Part shown: in pieces, positions 44,444-53,589 of the stretch
Position numbering within the stretch: the stretch's first letter is position 1
Layout of the letters: every line of letters begins with the position of its first letter
NCBI GenBank assembly: GCA_003526845.1
Contig: DPVM01000004.1
Location: 1 to 64,000, forward strand
Direction: 5' to 3'
Length of the DNA stretch: 64,000 bases
DNA from: Oscillospiraceae bacterium
GTDB lineage: Bacteria > Bacillota > Clostridia > Oscillospirales > Acutalibacteraceae
Position numbers and translations under genes: made by a program
The notes under the pieces: generated by a model
The model's input: only the letters and a program-made list of their open reading frames with translations
Databases searched by the model: none
What the model was told of the DNA's origin: nothing

Positions 44444-46426
44444 TTAGCTTAAATCTGCGGCATCAATATAAAGATGTCCGTAGTCGGCAATATATTCTTT
44501 TCTGCCGTCTAAATTGTCACCGAGGAGCAAATCAAACATTTGCGAGGTTGCCTCGGCATCACTCGGCATAACCTTAATCAAGCGCCTTGTTTCAGGATTC
44601 ATGGTTGTAAGTGACATCATTTCAGCCTCGTTTTCACCAAGTCCCTTTGAACGCTGAACGGTATATTTGTTGTCGCCGATTTCGGCTTTAATATCATCCA
44701 TTTCGGACTCGTTATATGCAAAATATGTTTGGTCCTTGCAAGTAACCTCATAAAGCGGAGTTTCGGCGATATACACCTTGCCTGCCTCAATAAGTTTTGG
44801 CATTAGGCGATAAATCATCGTCAAAACAAGTGTTCTGATTTGGAATCCGTCATAATCGGCATCGGTACAAATCATAATTTTGTTCCAACGGAGTGAATCC
44901 ATATCAAACATTGAAACATCTTTTGCGGCTTTGCTCTTAACCTCAACGCCGCAACCGAGAACCTTGATGAGGTCTGTAATAATTTCGGATTTGAAAATCT
45001 TATCGTAATCAGATTTAAGACAGTTTAAAATTTTACCTCTTATAGGCATAAGTGCTTGAAAGTTAGCGTCCCTCGCCTGTTTGCAGGCACCGAGAGCAGA
45101 GTCACCCTCTACGATAAAAATTTCCCTTTCGCTGACATCTTTTGAACGGCAATCGACAAACTTTTGTATTCTGTTTGTCATATCAATTTTTGTCTGAAGC
45201 GTTGTTTTTAAATTTTTTCGCGTCTTTTCAGCCTTGACTCTTGAACGCATATTAATGATAACCTGATCGGCAATTTTATCGGCGTCCATTTTGTTTTCTA
45301 TAAAATAAACTTCAAGCTGTTTGCGGAAGAAATCGGTCATTGCCTCCTGAATAAACTTGTTTGTAATTGCTTTTTTCGTTTGGTTTTCATAGGAGGTTTG
45401 AGTTGAAAACGATGAAACGACGAAAATAATGCACTCCTCAATATCCTGTATATTGATTTGTGAATCGGTTTTGTTATATTTGTTGTTTGCTTTAAGATAA
45501 GCGTTAATTTGGCTTACAAATGCGCTTTTAAACGCCTTTTCGGGCGCACCGCCATGCTCGAGAAAACTTGAGTTGTGATAATATTCCTTGAGTTGTTTAT
45601 CAAGCGAAAAGCAAAGAGAGGCTTTGATTTTCAACTTATACTCATTAAGGTCCTCTCTATCTTTACCTACTCTTTCACATTCCCAATACTGCGGAGTTGT
45701 GAAAGCCTTGTCGCCCGCAATATCTTTTACATAGTCCTGAATACCGTTTTCATAGCAATATTCCTTTGTGTCAAATGAAGCTGAGTTTATTTGATTTTTA
45801 AATACAAATTTTATACCGTCATTGACAATAGCCTGTCTTTTGATTGTTTCCTCAAAGTATTCAACAGGAATATTAATATCGGTGAAAACCTTTAAATCCG
45901 GTTTCCATTTAATTCTTGTACCGGTATCGCCGCGCTTTTTATACTCCTCTTTAACAAGTCCGCCGACATTTTCGCCGTGCTCAAAATGAAGAGTATATTT
46001 ATATCCGCCGGACTTAATCTCGGCATCCATATATTCGGACGCATACTGCGTAGCACAAAGTCCGAGTCCGTTTAATCCGAGTGAGAATTCGTAATTGTCG
46101 CCGCCGTTGTCATATTTGCCGCCTGCATACATTTCGCAAAACAAAAGCTCCCAGTTAAACTTGCCCTCGTTTTTATTATAATCCACGGGAATACCTCTGC
46201 CGAAGTCCTGCACCTCAACAGAGCCGTCGAGATATTTTGTAATGATGATTTTTTTGCCGTAGCCCTCTCTCGCCTCGTCGATAGAGTTAGACATAATTTC
46301 AAAAATCGAGTGCTCGCAACCCTCTATTCCGTCAGAACCGAAAATAACAGCCGGTCTTTTACGGACACGCTCCGCGCCTTTGAGCGATTTGATACTTTCA
46401 TTGCCGTATTCTTGCTTCTTAGCCAA
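44444..46426 (-). CDS. parE: DNA topoisomerase IV subunit B
   Basis: The 660-residue ATPase subunit has the GHKL fold (EIMSNSIDEAREG, DFGRGIPVDYN, GLNGLGLCATQ) and the TOPRIM domain (EGDSALGACKQ, ICTDADYDGFQIRTL). It lies 15 bp upstream of parC. It lacks the insertion seen in some GyrB proteins, which fits ParE, though gyrA/gyrB are outside the window. Confidence 0.88.
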   Translation of the reverse strand: MAKKQEYGNESIKSLKGAERVRKRPAVIFGSDGIEGCEHSIFEIMSNSIDEAREGYGKKIIITKYLDGSVEVQDFGRGIPVDYNKNEGKFNWELLFCEMYAGGKYDNGGDNYEFSLGLNGLGLCATQYASEYMDAEIKSGGYKYTLHFEHGENVGGLVKEEYKKRGDTGTRIKWKPDLKVFTDINIPVEYFEETIKRQAIVNDGIKFVFKNQINSASFDTKEYCYENGIQDYVKDIAGDKAFTTPQYWECERVGKDREDLNEYKLKIKASLCFSLDKQLKEYYHNSSFLEHGGAPEKAFKSAFVSQINAYLKANNKYNKTDSQINIQDIEECIIFVVSSFSTQTSYENQTKKAITNKFIQEAMTDFFRKQLEVYFIENKMDADKIADQVIINMRSRVKAEKTRKNLKTTLQTKIDMTNRIQKFVDCRSKDVSEREIFIVEGDSALGACKQARDANFQALMPIRGKILNCLKSDYDKIFKSEIITDLIKVLGCGVEVKSKAAKDVSMFDMDSLRWNKIMICTDADYDGFQIRTLVLTMIYRLMPKLIEAGKVYIAETPLYEVTCKDQTYFAYNESEMDDIKAEIGDNKYTVQRSKGLGENEAEMMSLTTMNPETRRLIKVMPSDAEATSQMFDLLLGDNLDGRKEYIADYGHLYIDAADLS

Positions 46427-46565
46427 AACAGCACCTCCATAACAAGTGTGTAAACATATTAATTATACAATATATGGTATTTAAAAGTCAAGTAGCGTAA
46501 AAATGCAAAAGTAAATCAAAAATTATTTTGATTGAACAATAATTAATTATACATATATACATAAT

Positions 46566-46593
46566 AAAAGCCGTCAAATTGACGGCTTTTTTG
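46566..46593 (-). terminator. Rho-independent terminator of the oadB unit
   Basis: The stem AAAAGCCGTCAA/TTGACGGCTTTT has a short loop. T residues follow on the minus strand after the 61-aa gene. Confidence 0.85.
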
Positions 46594-46594
46594 A

Positions 46595-46780
46595 TTATTC
46601 TTTATCTTTCGGCTTTTTTGATGTAGCTTTATTAAGCAAATAGGTGAGCAAAACAATAACACCGATTACAATGAAAATTCCGAGCATTCCGAAAATGCAA
46701 ACAGGAAGTGACTGTTTCCAGCTGTCAGCATGAATTGCACACTGAATGACGGTTAATACCGGTAATAAAAAGTTATACAT
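46595..46780 (-). CDS. small membrane protein, probable OadG-like subunit
   Basis: A 61-residue protein with one membrane helix (VCIFGMLGIFIVIGVIVLLTYLL) and a charged tail. Its place 15 bp after the beta subunit of a Na+-pumping decarboxylase and the FGM-GIF helix start suggest an OadG/gamma-like subunit, but it is much shorter than usual. A GGAGGT site precedes the ATG. Moderate confidence. Confidence 0.55.
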   Translation of the reverse strand: MYNFLLPVLTVIQCAIHADSWKQSLPVCIFGMLGIFIVIGVIVLLTYLLNKATSKKPKDKE

Positions 46781-46795
46781 AAGAAACCTCCGTTA

Positions 46796-47941
46796 CTATG
46801 AAACAAGTGTGAGGATAAGACCGCCTGCGATAACCGAGGCAACCTGACCCGATACATTTACACTGATAGACTGCATAAGCAGGAAGTTTTGATTATCTTC
46901 CTTGAGTCCCATTTGGTTTACAACACGACCGCTCATCGGGAATGCAGAAATACCTGCGGCGCCGATCATCGGGTTGATTTTCTTTTCTTTCGGTAAGAAG
47001 AGATTGAGGAATTTTGCAAAAACAACACCGCCAACCGTATCAAAGATGAACGCAACAAGACCAAGTCCGAGAATAAGAAGTGTTTGAGGCTTAACAAAAT
47101 CCTCATAATACATTTGTGATGCAACGGTGATACCGAGAAGAATTGTGAGAATATTTGCAAATGAATTTTGCGCAGTTTCGGAAAGATTATTCAAAACACC
47201 ACATTCTCTGATGAGGTTACCGAACATCAAGAAACCGACAAGTGCAACCGATTTCGGAGCAACAATGCCTGCGATAATTGTAACAACAATCGGGAAAAGA
47301 ATTTTTGTTGTTTTTGTTACATCGCCTGCGGTGTATTTCATTCTGATTAAACGCTCTTTCTTTGTTGTAACAGCCTTGATAACGGGTGGCTGAACAATCG
47401 GAACAAGAGCCATATATGAATATGCGGCAACCATAATCGCACCGAGATATTTTGAGCCAAGTTCGTTGGCAACGAAAATTGAAGTCGGTCCGTCAGCGGC
47501 ACCGATGATAGCGATAGAAGCAGCGTCATTAACATCAAAGAAAAAGCTTGCAACAAAATATGTGAAGAAAATACCAAACTGTGCAGCTGCACCGAAAAGC
47601 ATAAGCCACGGATTTTTCAAGAGCGGACCGAAATCAATCATAGCGCCGATGCCGATAAACAGCAAGAGCGGGAAAAGTTCGTTTGCGATTCCGGCTTTAA
47701 AAAGCACCGTAAGCGGACCGTCCGAGCCGATTGCGCCCGAAAGCGGAAGGTTTACAAGAATTGTGCCGAAGCCCATCGGCAAAAGCAAGGTAGGCTCCAT
47801 TTCCTTTTTAATTGCAAGATATACAAGAACTGCACCGATTATCCACATCAAAATCATTTTCCAATTAATATTGCCGACATTGGAAAACAAACCGATGAAA
47901 TCCTGCATTACATTTGCATTGAGCGGTAATGTTTGAATCAT
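46796..47941 (-). CDS. oadB: sodium ion-translocating decarboxylase, beta subunit
   Basis: The 381-residue beta subunit carries Na+ across the membrane, driven by decarboxylation of a biotin-bound carboxyl. It has about nine membrane helices and the conserved IGAADGPTSIFVA (catalytic Asp) and GAAGISAFPMSGRVVNQMG blocks. I start at ATG 47941 after AAGGAG; a longer frame would run into the leader terminator. The alpha (carboxyltransferase) and biotin subunits are not next to it. Confidence 0.92.
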   Translation of the reverse strand: MIQTLPLNANVMQDFIGLFSNVGNINWKMILMWIIGAVLVYLAIKKEMEPTLLLPMGFGTILVNLPLSGAIGSDGPLTVLFKAGIANELFPLLLFIGIGAMIDFGPLLKNPWLMLFGAAAQFGIFFTYFVASFFFDVNDAASIAIIGAADGPTSIFVANELGSKYLGAIMVAAYSYMALVPIVQPPVIKAVTTKKERLIRMKYTAGDVTKTTKILFPIVVTIIAGIVAPKSVALVGFLMFGNLIRECGVLNNLSETAQNSFANILTILLGITVASQMYYEDFVKPQTLLILGLGLVAFIFDTVGGVVFAKFLNLFLPKEKKINPMIGAAGISAFPMSGRVVNQMGLKEDNQNFLLMQSISVNVSGQVASVIAGGLILTLVS

Positions 47942-47965
47942 TTTTGGTCTCCTTATCAATAAAGT

Positions 47966-48001
47966 ATAAAAGACTTTTACCGCAATGCGATAAAAGTCTC
48001 G
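47966..48001 (-). terminator. leader terminator upstream of oadB
   Basis: On the minus strand GACTTTTATCGC pairs with GCGGTAAAAGTC, then TTTTATACTTTA. Its 5' arm overlaps the 3' end of the aptamer-like domain (GAGACTTTT). Confidence 0.8.
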
Positions 48002-48095
48002 TTTAGCTGAAAACAGCATGGTGCCGACCGGGTTTCCCGGTTATGTCGATCGGACACGACAACTTATGCAAAGCTGTCAACTACTCCCTTTTTTC
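47990..48095 (-). promoter_or_regulatory. yybP-ykoY (manganese)-like riboswitch upstream of oadB
   Basis: The minus strand starts with AAAAAAGGGAGTAG (48094-48081), has hairpins GACAGC/GTTGTC, ACCGGG/CCCGGT and GCTG/CAGC, and ends GAGACTTTT. The start and end are the signatures of the yybP-ykoY class, which senses Mn2+ and turns genes on. The end pairs either with the start (aptamer P1) or within the terminator. Class assignment is by eye. Confidence 0.5.
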
Positions 48096-48149
48096 AACGC
48101 TGATATTATATTAAATATTGAACAAATTGTCAATATTTTTTTAATAAAG

Positions 48150-48182
48150 CATAAGGCATATGGAAATTCCATATGCCTTATG
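48150..48182 (-). terminator. terminator of the fucose operon
   Basis: The arms CATAAGGCATATGG/CCATATGCCTTATG form a perfect stem just after fucI. The T-run on the minus strand is weak (CTTTATT). Confidence 0.6.
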
Positions 48183-48192
48183 TGTGTCAAAA

Positions 48193-49977
48193 TTATTTAT
48201 AAAGCGGACCGTAAGCCTTGCATGCACTGTAATCTGCAGCTTGTGTATCGTCTGTGCCGAATGAGCTCCAACAATGAGGACGGAAAATTCTGTCCTCGCT
48301 GACATTGTGCATATTTACAGGAATTCGAAGCATAGACGCAAGTGTAATGAGGTCTGCACCGACATGACCGTAAACGGTTACGCCGTGATTTGCACCCCAA
48401 TTAGCCATAACACTGTAAACATCTTTGAATGCACCTTTACCTGTGAGAGTCGGAGCAAACCAAGTTGTAGGCCAAGTCGGGTCAGTTCTCTTGTCAATCT
48501 TATTATGAATTTCATCGGGAAGGTTAACTGTGTATCCCTCGGCGATTTGAAGAACAGGTCCGATACCCTCAACAATGTTGACCCTAAGCATTGTGACAGG
48601 CATTTCAGCGCTGCAACGGAAGTGTGACGAAAATCCGCCGCCGCGGAAATATTCATAGTTTGCTCTGCACCAATCGGTTGCATCAAGACAAGCTTTAATG
48701 TCATCCTCTGTCATTTTCCAAAACGGTTTCATACAACCGTTTCCGTTTTCATCCTTGGATGCACCAGAGCCGTCGAGGGCGGTTGCACCTGAATTAATAA
48801 GGTGAATAAAGCCGTCCTTAGCAACGCCGTCCGGTCTTACGCCGGTAACTCTTTCGCAGGCGTCGGGACTCCAATAAGTACGAACATCGTGGAAACACGG
48901 AGCCGTGTCGGAAACGAGAGTACCGAACATCATTGAAACGCCGTTTAATGTGTCATTTTCGGTCGCAAACGGAGTTGGCATTTTTTTGCCGTTCCAGTCA
49001 AAAGTCGAAGCCATAATTGACTCTGTAAAGTCTGCATTCGGGAGCCAGTCAGTCCAGTTTCTTTGACCTTGGAATCCTGCGGCAACTGCATTTTTACCGA
49101 GTGCTTCTTCGTGCCAACCCATTTCGTCAAGCTTTTTGTTGCCGAAAAGAATATCGCGGATGATGATTGTCATTTTAGCGATAAACTCCCAATCCTTATC
49201 GGGAGAAACAACCTTTGATTTTGAAATAACTTCAGGCAAATTTTTACCTGCGTTTGTATCATAGCCCTCTTTGCAGTTTGCCTTAATCCAAGCAAGAGCC
49301 TTGTCGTACTCATCGTGGTCATAAATTTCAAGAGTGATTCTGCGGACAATTTCTGTCATATCAACCCATTCCGGTCTGATTCCGAAATATTTTTGGAACA
49401 CGCTTGCGTTGCAATATGCACCTGCAATGCCCATCGTTACGCCGCCGATATTGACATATGATTTGTTTTTCATCCAACCGACTGAAACAGAACATTTTGC
49501 AAAAGTGATGATTTTATGCGCAACATCTTCGGGAATTGTTTTATCGTCCATATCCTGAACATCGTGACCGTAAATTGAGAAAGCAGGCATTCCCTTTTGC
49601 GCATATGCAGCCATTACAGCGGCAAGATAAACTGCGCCCGGTCTTTCGGTACCGTTAAATCCCCAAACGGCTTTAATCGTTTTCGGATTCATATCGTATG
49701 TTTCCATTCCGTAGCACCAGCACGGTGTAACAGAAAGAGTCGCAACAACATTTTCTTTTGAGAATTGCTCCTCGCACTTTGCCGCCTCTGCTCCGCCGCC
49801 GATTGTCGTGTCGCTGATAACGCACTGAACAGGAGTGCCGTCGGGATAGCAAACATTTTCTTCAATGAGCTTTGCGGCAGACTTTGCCATGCCCATAGTT
49901 TGCTCTTCAAGACTTTCGCGAACTCCGCCCCATCTGCCGTCGATTACGGGACGAATACCGATTTTACAATAATTCAT
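48193..49977 (-). CDS. fucI: L-fucose isomerase
   Basis: FucI converts L-fucose to L-fuculose. The 594-residue protein has the family start KIGIRPVIDGRWGGVRESLEEQ, SVTPCWCYGMETYDMNP, and the C-terminal GVTVYGHVGADLITLASMLRIPVNMHN. It is last in the operon fucA-fucU-kinase-fucI. Confidence 0.96.
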   Translation of the reverse strand: MNYCKIGIRPVIDGRWGGVRESLEEQTMGMAKSAAKLIEENVCYPDGTPVQCVISDTTIGGGAEAAKCEEQFSKENVVATLSVTPCWCYGMETYDMNPKTIKAVWGFNGTERPGAVYLAAVMAAYAQKGMPAFSIYGHDVQDMDDKTIPEDVAHKIITFAKCSVSVGWMKNKSYVNIGGVTMGIAGAYCNASVFQKYFGIRPEWVDMTEIVRRITLEIYDHDEYDKALAWIKANCKEGYDTNAGKNLPEVISKSKVVSPDKDWEFIAKMTIIIRDILFGNKKLDEMGWHEEALGKNAVAAGFQGQRNWTDWLPNADFTESIMASTFDWNGKKMPTPFATENDTLNGVSMMFGTLVSDTAPCFHDVRTYWSPDACERVTGVRPDGVAKDGFIHLINSGATALDGSGASKDENGNGCMKPFWKMTEDDIKACLDATDWCRANYEYFRGGGFSSHFRCSAEMPVTMLRVNIVEGIGPVLQIAEGYTVNLPDEIHNKIDKRTDPTWPTTWFAPTLTGKGAFKDVYSVMANWGANHGVTVYGHVGADLITLASMLRIPVNMHNVSEDRIFRPHCWSSFGTDDTQAADYSACKAYGPLYK

Positions 49978-49998
49978 AAATAATACCCCTTTATAGAT

Positions 49999-51408
49999 TT
50001 ATTTTAATACTTTAATGTATTTTTTGTATGCCGCATCAAATTCATTTGAATTTTTAGGGACATATTTTTTCAGATTCTCCTGATTTCTTATAATCTGCCT
50101 TGCTTGATGAACATCGGAAATATCACCGAGAGCAATAAGCTGTAATATTATATTTCCGAGAGCAGTAGCCTCCGTGGGTCCGGCAATAACAGGAATATTA
50201 AGGCTGTCAGCCGTCATTTGGCACAAAAAGCCATCCTTTGTACCGCCGCCGAGCAAATGCAAAACATCAAATGTCCTGCCTGTATTAAACTCGATTTGGT
50301 CAATCGCATATTTATATTTAAATGCAAGGCTTTCATAAATACAGCGAACAAGCTCGCCGTCTGTACTCGGTCTTCCCTGACCTGTTTTTTCGCAATAATC
50401 AGCAATTTTATCGGGCATATTTCCGGGCTGAGCAAAAAGTTCATAATCGGGGTCGATAAAGAATTGAAACGGCTCCGAGTCTCTTGCAAGTTGCTCCATA
50501 TCGTTATAGGAATAATCCTTGCCGTCCGCTCTGAAATTGCGGCGAATTTCCTGAATAAGCCAAAGACCGCTTATATTTTTGAGATAATTGATTTTGCCGT
50601 TCGCACCAAGCTCGTTTGACAACTCGTCATTCATACTTTTTTCTGTGAGTATCGGCAAGTCCGATTCACAACCGATAAGCGACCAAGTACCGCATGACAA
50701 AAATGCGTTTGTAATATTTTCGTCGCACGGCATTGCCGACACGGCGCACTGTGTATCATGACCTGCAACCTTAATTACCTTTATACCGTTGTATTCGCCG
50801 ACAACAGTAGCGCAGTCAACAATCGGCGGAAGAATTTTTTCACTCTTGCCGCTCAAAGCGAAAATGTCCTTTTGCCACTCAACATTTTCCAAATCAAGCA
50901 TTTGCGATGTTGAGGCAATTGTTTTGTCAACAGATTTCGCACCGCACAAAGAATAGGCAAACAAATCCGGCATAAACAGAAACATTTCGGCATTATCCGC
51001 CCTGTCTGCAGTGAGTTGAAACAGCGTGTTAATCGGCATAATTTGGTTTCCTGTTTTTGCATAAAGCTTGCTCGGAGAAACGGACTGATAAATTTTGTCC
51101 GGCATGCCCTTTGTTCTGTCATCGCGATAGCAAACAGGCTTTGAAACAAGATTGCCGTCCTTGTCGAGCATTCCGTAATCAACGCCCCATGTATCAAACG
51201 CAAGTGAGTCTGCATTTTCCGCAAGAGAAATTGCCTTTTTTACCTCGCCGAGAAGATAATCAAAATCCCAGCACAACATACCGTTTTGCTCACATAGAAC
51301 ATTATCAAAACGATGAATTTCGTTGTATTCAATTTTTTCGCCGTTATATTCGGCAAGAATCGCACGCCCGGTGGACGCGCCGAAATCGAATGCCAAAACT
51401 CTGCTCAT
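49999..51408 (-). CDS. FGGY-family sugar kinase (rhamnulokinase-like), probable L-fuculokinase
   Basis: The 469-residue kinase has the phosphate-binding start LAFDFGASTGRAILA, DTWGVDYG and the C-terminal GGGTKDGFLCQMTADSLNIPV. Its sequence is closer to rhamnulokinase (RhaB) than to enteric FucK, but it is embedded in a fucose operon, so L-fuculose is the inferred substrate. It overlaps fucU by ATGA. Confidence 0.88.
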   Translation of the reverse strand: MSRVLAFDFGASTGRAILAEYNGEKIEYNEIHRFDNVLCEQNGMLCWDFDYLLGEVKKAISLAENADSLAFDTWGVDYGMLDKDGNLVSKPVCYRDDRTKGMPDKIYQSVSPSKLYAKTGNQIMPINTLFQLTADRADNAEMFLFMPDLFAYSLCGAKSVDKTIASTSQMLDLENVEWQKDIFALSGKSEKILPPIVDCATVVGEYNGIKVIKVAGHDTQCAVSAMPCDENITNAFLSCGTWSLIGCESDLPILTEKSMNDELSNELGANGKINYLKNISGLWLIQEIRRNFRADGKDYSYNDMEQLARDSEPFQFFIDPDYELFAQPGNMPDKIADYCEKTGQGRPSTDGELVRCIYESLAFKYKYAIDQIEFNTGRTFDVLHLLGGGTKDGFLCQMTADSLNIPVIAGPTEATALGNIILQLIALGDISDVHQARQIIRNQENLKKYVPKNSNEFDAAYKKYIKVLK

Positions 51409-51845
51409 ATGGTAACTACTCCCTTTTTAAGCAAAACATTTGCGTAAATTGCCGTTTCACCGGTTGCGATAATCAAGTATGCCTTTTTGGCACGCTCATA
51501 AAACGCAAAGCGTTCCATCATTTCTATATCATGGTGCTCCGGCTCGTATTTCTCGAAAAGAGCGTCATATTCTTTCCAAATTTCGGGAGTGGGCGTATTG
51601 TCGCCCTTAACAACCTCCATAAGTGCAATAGGTTTTTCGGTATATGTATCGAGGGGAATAAGCGACAAAACCGCATCGAGAATTTCTGTAGTTGAATGGC
51701 CGTCGGCACGCACAACAATTGCATTTTTGCCAACACTTTCACACGGAAAATTACCGTCGGCAATAACAAGTTCGTCGCCGTGACCCATTTCGCAAAGTGC
51801 TTTGAGCAATTCCGGTGACAAAACCGGATTGATACCTTTCAGCAT
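51405..51845 (-). CDS. fucU: L-fucose mutarotase
   Basis: FucU/RbsD family. FucU interconverts the alpha and beta anomers of L-fucose. The 146-residue protein starts MLKGINPVLSPELLKALCEMGHGDELVIADGNFP, with the catalytic His in GHGD. It is 2 bp after fucA and ATGA-coupled to the kinase. Confidence 0.95.
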   Translation of the reverse strand: MLKGINPVLSPELLKALCEMGHGDELVIADGNFPCESVGKNAIVVRADGHSTTEILDAVLSLIPLDTYTEKPIALMEVVKGDNTPTPEIWKEYDALFEKYEPEHHDIEMMERFAFYERAKKAYLIIATGETAIYANVLLKKGVVTI

Positions 51846-51847
51846 AA

Positions 51848-52558
51848 TCAGTCCTCCTTTTTGTGGAGCACTTCGTCATCGGGGTTATACATTTTATATC
51901 CCGGGTGACGGCCTGTAATTCTGTAATAACTTCTCAAATCAATAAGCTTTTGAATATTATTCCGGTCAATATCATGACTGCCGCCGAGAATAACAGCGTT
52001 AATCGTAATTTTTGCCCAAAGTTCAAGGCTTTCCATTCTGTAAAATGCCGTGATAACATCACTGCCGACTGCAAGCGCACCGTGATTTTCAAGAAGCATA
52101 ACATCATGCTCGTCGAGATAAGGCTCGATAGCGTCAGGCACTTCTGTTGTTGACGGAGTTCCGTAAGGTGTAAGCGGAACTGCACCGATAGCGGCAACAT
52201 CCTCAATCATATTATACATATCCATAGCCTTGTGAGCGACTGCAAATCCTGTTGCTCCGGGCGGATGAGCGTGAATAACACTGAACACATCGTCGCGCTT
52301 ATCGTAGCAACGCAAATGCATTTTGATTTCACTTGAAGGTCTTAATCCCTCCGCAGCCTCAAGAACATTACCCTTGCTGTCAATTCTGATAAGCTTATCG
52401 GGTGTGATAAATGACTTGCTCATTCCCGTAGGCGTTGCAAGAATTGTGCCGTCGTCAAGTTTTGCGCTGACATTGCCGTCATTAGCCGCAACCCAGCCAA
52501 GCTGCCACATTTTATGGCAAACATCACAAATTTGGTCTTTAATTACATCAATTTCCAT
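51848..52558 (-). CDS. fucA: L-fuculose-1-phosphate aldolase (class II aldolase/adducin)
   Basis: The 236-residue zinc aldolase cleaves fuculose phosphate to lactaldehyde and DHAP. It has the ANDGNVSAKLDDG and SEIKMHLRCYDKRDDVFSVIHAHPPGATGFA (zinc HAH) motifs, and ENHGALAVGSD with a third His. It is the first gene of the operon, so lactaldehyde would be expected, yet no lactaldehyde reductase is next to it. Confidence 0.93.
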   Translation of the reverse strand: MEIDVIKDQICDVCHKMWQLGWVAANDGNVSAKLDDGTILATPTGMSKSFITPDKLIRIDSKGNVLEAAEGLRPSSEIKMHLRCYDKRDDVFSVIHAHPPGATGFAVAHKAMDMYNMIEDVAAIGAVPLTPYGTPSTTEVPDAIEPYLDEHDVMLLENHGALAVGSDVITAFYRMESLELWAKITINAVILGGSHDIDRNNIQKLIDLRSYYRITGRHPGYKMYNPDDEVLHKKED

Positions 52559-52593
52559 AATTGTATCCTTTCAAAAAATATATTTCAATTTGT

Positions 52594-52622
52594 ATTATAC
52601 TGTTGATTTTTTTATTAATCTA
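52594..52622 (-). promoter_or_regulatory. probable promoter of the fucose operon
   Basis: On the minus strand a perfect TATAAT (52599-52594) lies 17 bp after a weak TAGATT. A good -10 with a poor -35 fits activator dependence. It overlaps the divergent AraC-gene promoter. Confidence 0.5.
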
Positions 52623-52632
52623 TGTATATAAT
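52603..52632 (+). promoter_or_regulatory. promoter of the AraC-family regulator gene
   Basis: TTGATT (52603-52608) and TATAAT (52627-52632) are separated by 18 bp, about 48 bp upstream of the start. Confidence 0.6.
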
Positions 52633-52679
52633 GTGAAGTAATAGGACAATATTCACTTTTATCACTTAAGGAGAAAATT

Positions 52680-53537
52680 TTGAGATATTCAGGATATCAC
52701 GAAAACAAAACAAGAGGTACATTCGGCTTTCCCATTCAGTTGTATTATGTTGATAATAATCACCCACAATACGAAATGCCGTTTCATTGGCACATGGAAT
52801 GCGAGTTGATTTTAATTCTCGAGGGAGAATTTAATTTGACCGTAAATTCCGTTAAGCATACATTAAAAAAGGGACAAAGCGCATTTATCCCAAGCGAATT
52901 TATACACGGCGGAACACCTAATAATTGTATATATGAATGTGTTGTATTTGATATGGAAAGTTTTTTGAAACAATCACCGCAGTGCATTGAGAAATACAAC
53001 GCTGCCATGGATTCCGGCAGTATTAAAGAGGAAATATTCAATTCCGACACTATGACAGGCAGGATTGTTGACTCACTTTTTGAGAATATGGAAAAGGAAG
53101 CAGACACATACACTTTCACTACTACCGGCTTGTTGTGGCAGTTGATGGGGAATATTTTGAGCAAAGCCTCCCCCACCGTTTCAACGGCGCAAAACACATA
53201 CAGGAAAAACGCGCAGATAAAAAAGGTGCTCACAAAAATCAAAAATGAATACTCAACACAATTGACTCTTGACGATTTAGCAAAGGAGGCACAGCTCAAC
53301 CCTCAATATTTTTGCAAAGCATTCAAGAATGTGACCGGCAAAACACCGATTGATTATCTGAACTATTACAGAATCGAATCAGCGGCAGAAGAGCTGAGTG
53401 CATCATATAAAAGCGTGACTGACATCGCATTGTCCTGCGGTTTTAACGATTTGAGCTATTTTAACAGACTGTTTAAGAGGCAAAAAAATATGACACCGAC
53501 AGCATACAGAAAAAAATCAAGATGGGTTTTATATTGA
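52680..53537 (+). CDS. AraC family transcriptional regulator, probable fucose operon activator
   Basis: The 285-residue protein has an N-terminal cupin sensor domain (MPFHWHMECELILILEGEF) and a C-terminal AraC HTH pair (about residues 185-285; LTLDDLAKEAQLNPQYFCKAFKNVTGKTPIDYLN and VTDIALSCGFNDLSYFNRLFKRQKNMTPTAYRK). It is transcribed away from the fucose operon and probably activates it. The start is TTG after AAGGAGA. Confidence 0.9.
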   Translation: MRYSGYHENKTRGTFGFPIQLYYVDNNHPQYEMPFHWHMECELILILEGEFNLTVNSVKHTLKKGQSAFIPSEFIHGGTPNNCIYECVVFDMESFLKQSPQCIEKYNAAMDSGSIKEEIFNSDTMTGRIVDSLFENMEKEADTYTFTTTGLLWQLMGNILSKASPTVSTAQNTYRKNAQIKKVLTKIKNEYSTQLTLDDLAKEAQLNPQYFCKAFKNVTGKTPIDYLNYYRIESAAEELSASYKSVTDIALSCGFNDLSYFNRLFKRQKNMTPTAYRKKSRWVLY

Positions 53538-53541
53538 AAAA

Positions 53542-53578
53542 AAACGCGCATTGCCAAAAAGCAATGCGCGTTTATTAA
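53542..53578. terminator. bidirectional terminator between the AraC gene and the Ig-like protein gene
   Basis: The perfect 13-bp stem AAACGCGCATTGC/GCAATGCGCGTTT is flanked by A on the left and T on the right. Confidence 0.88.
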
Positions 53579-53589
53579 TTCACATTATT

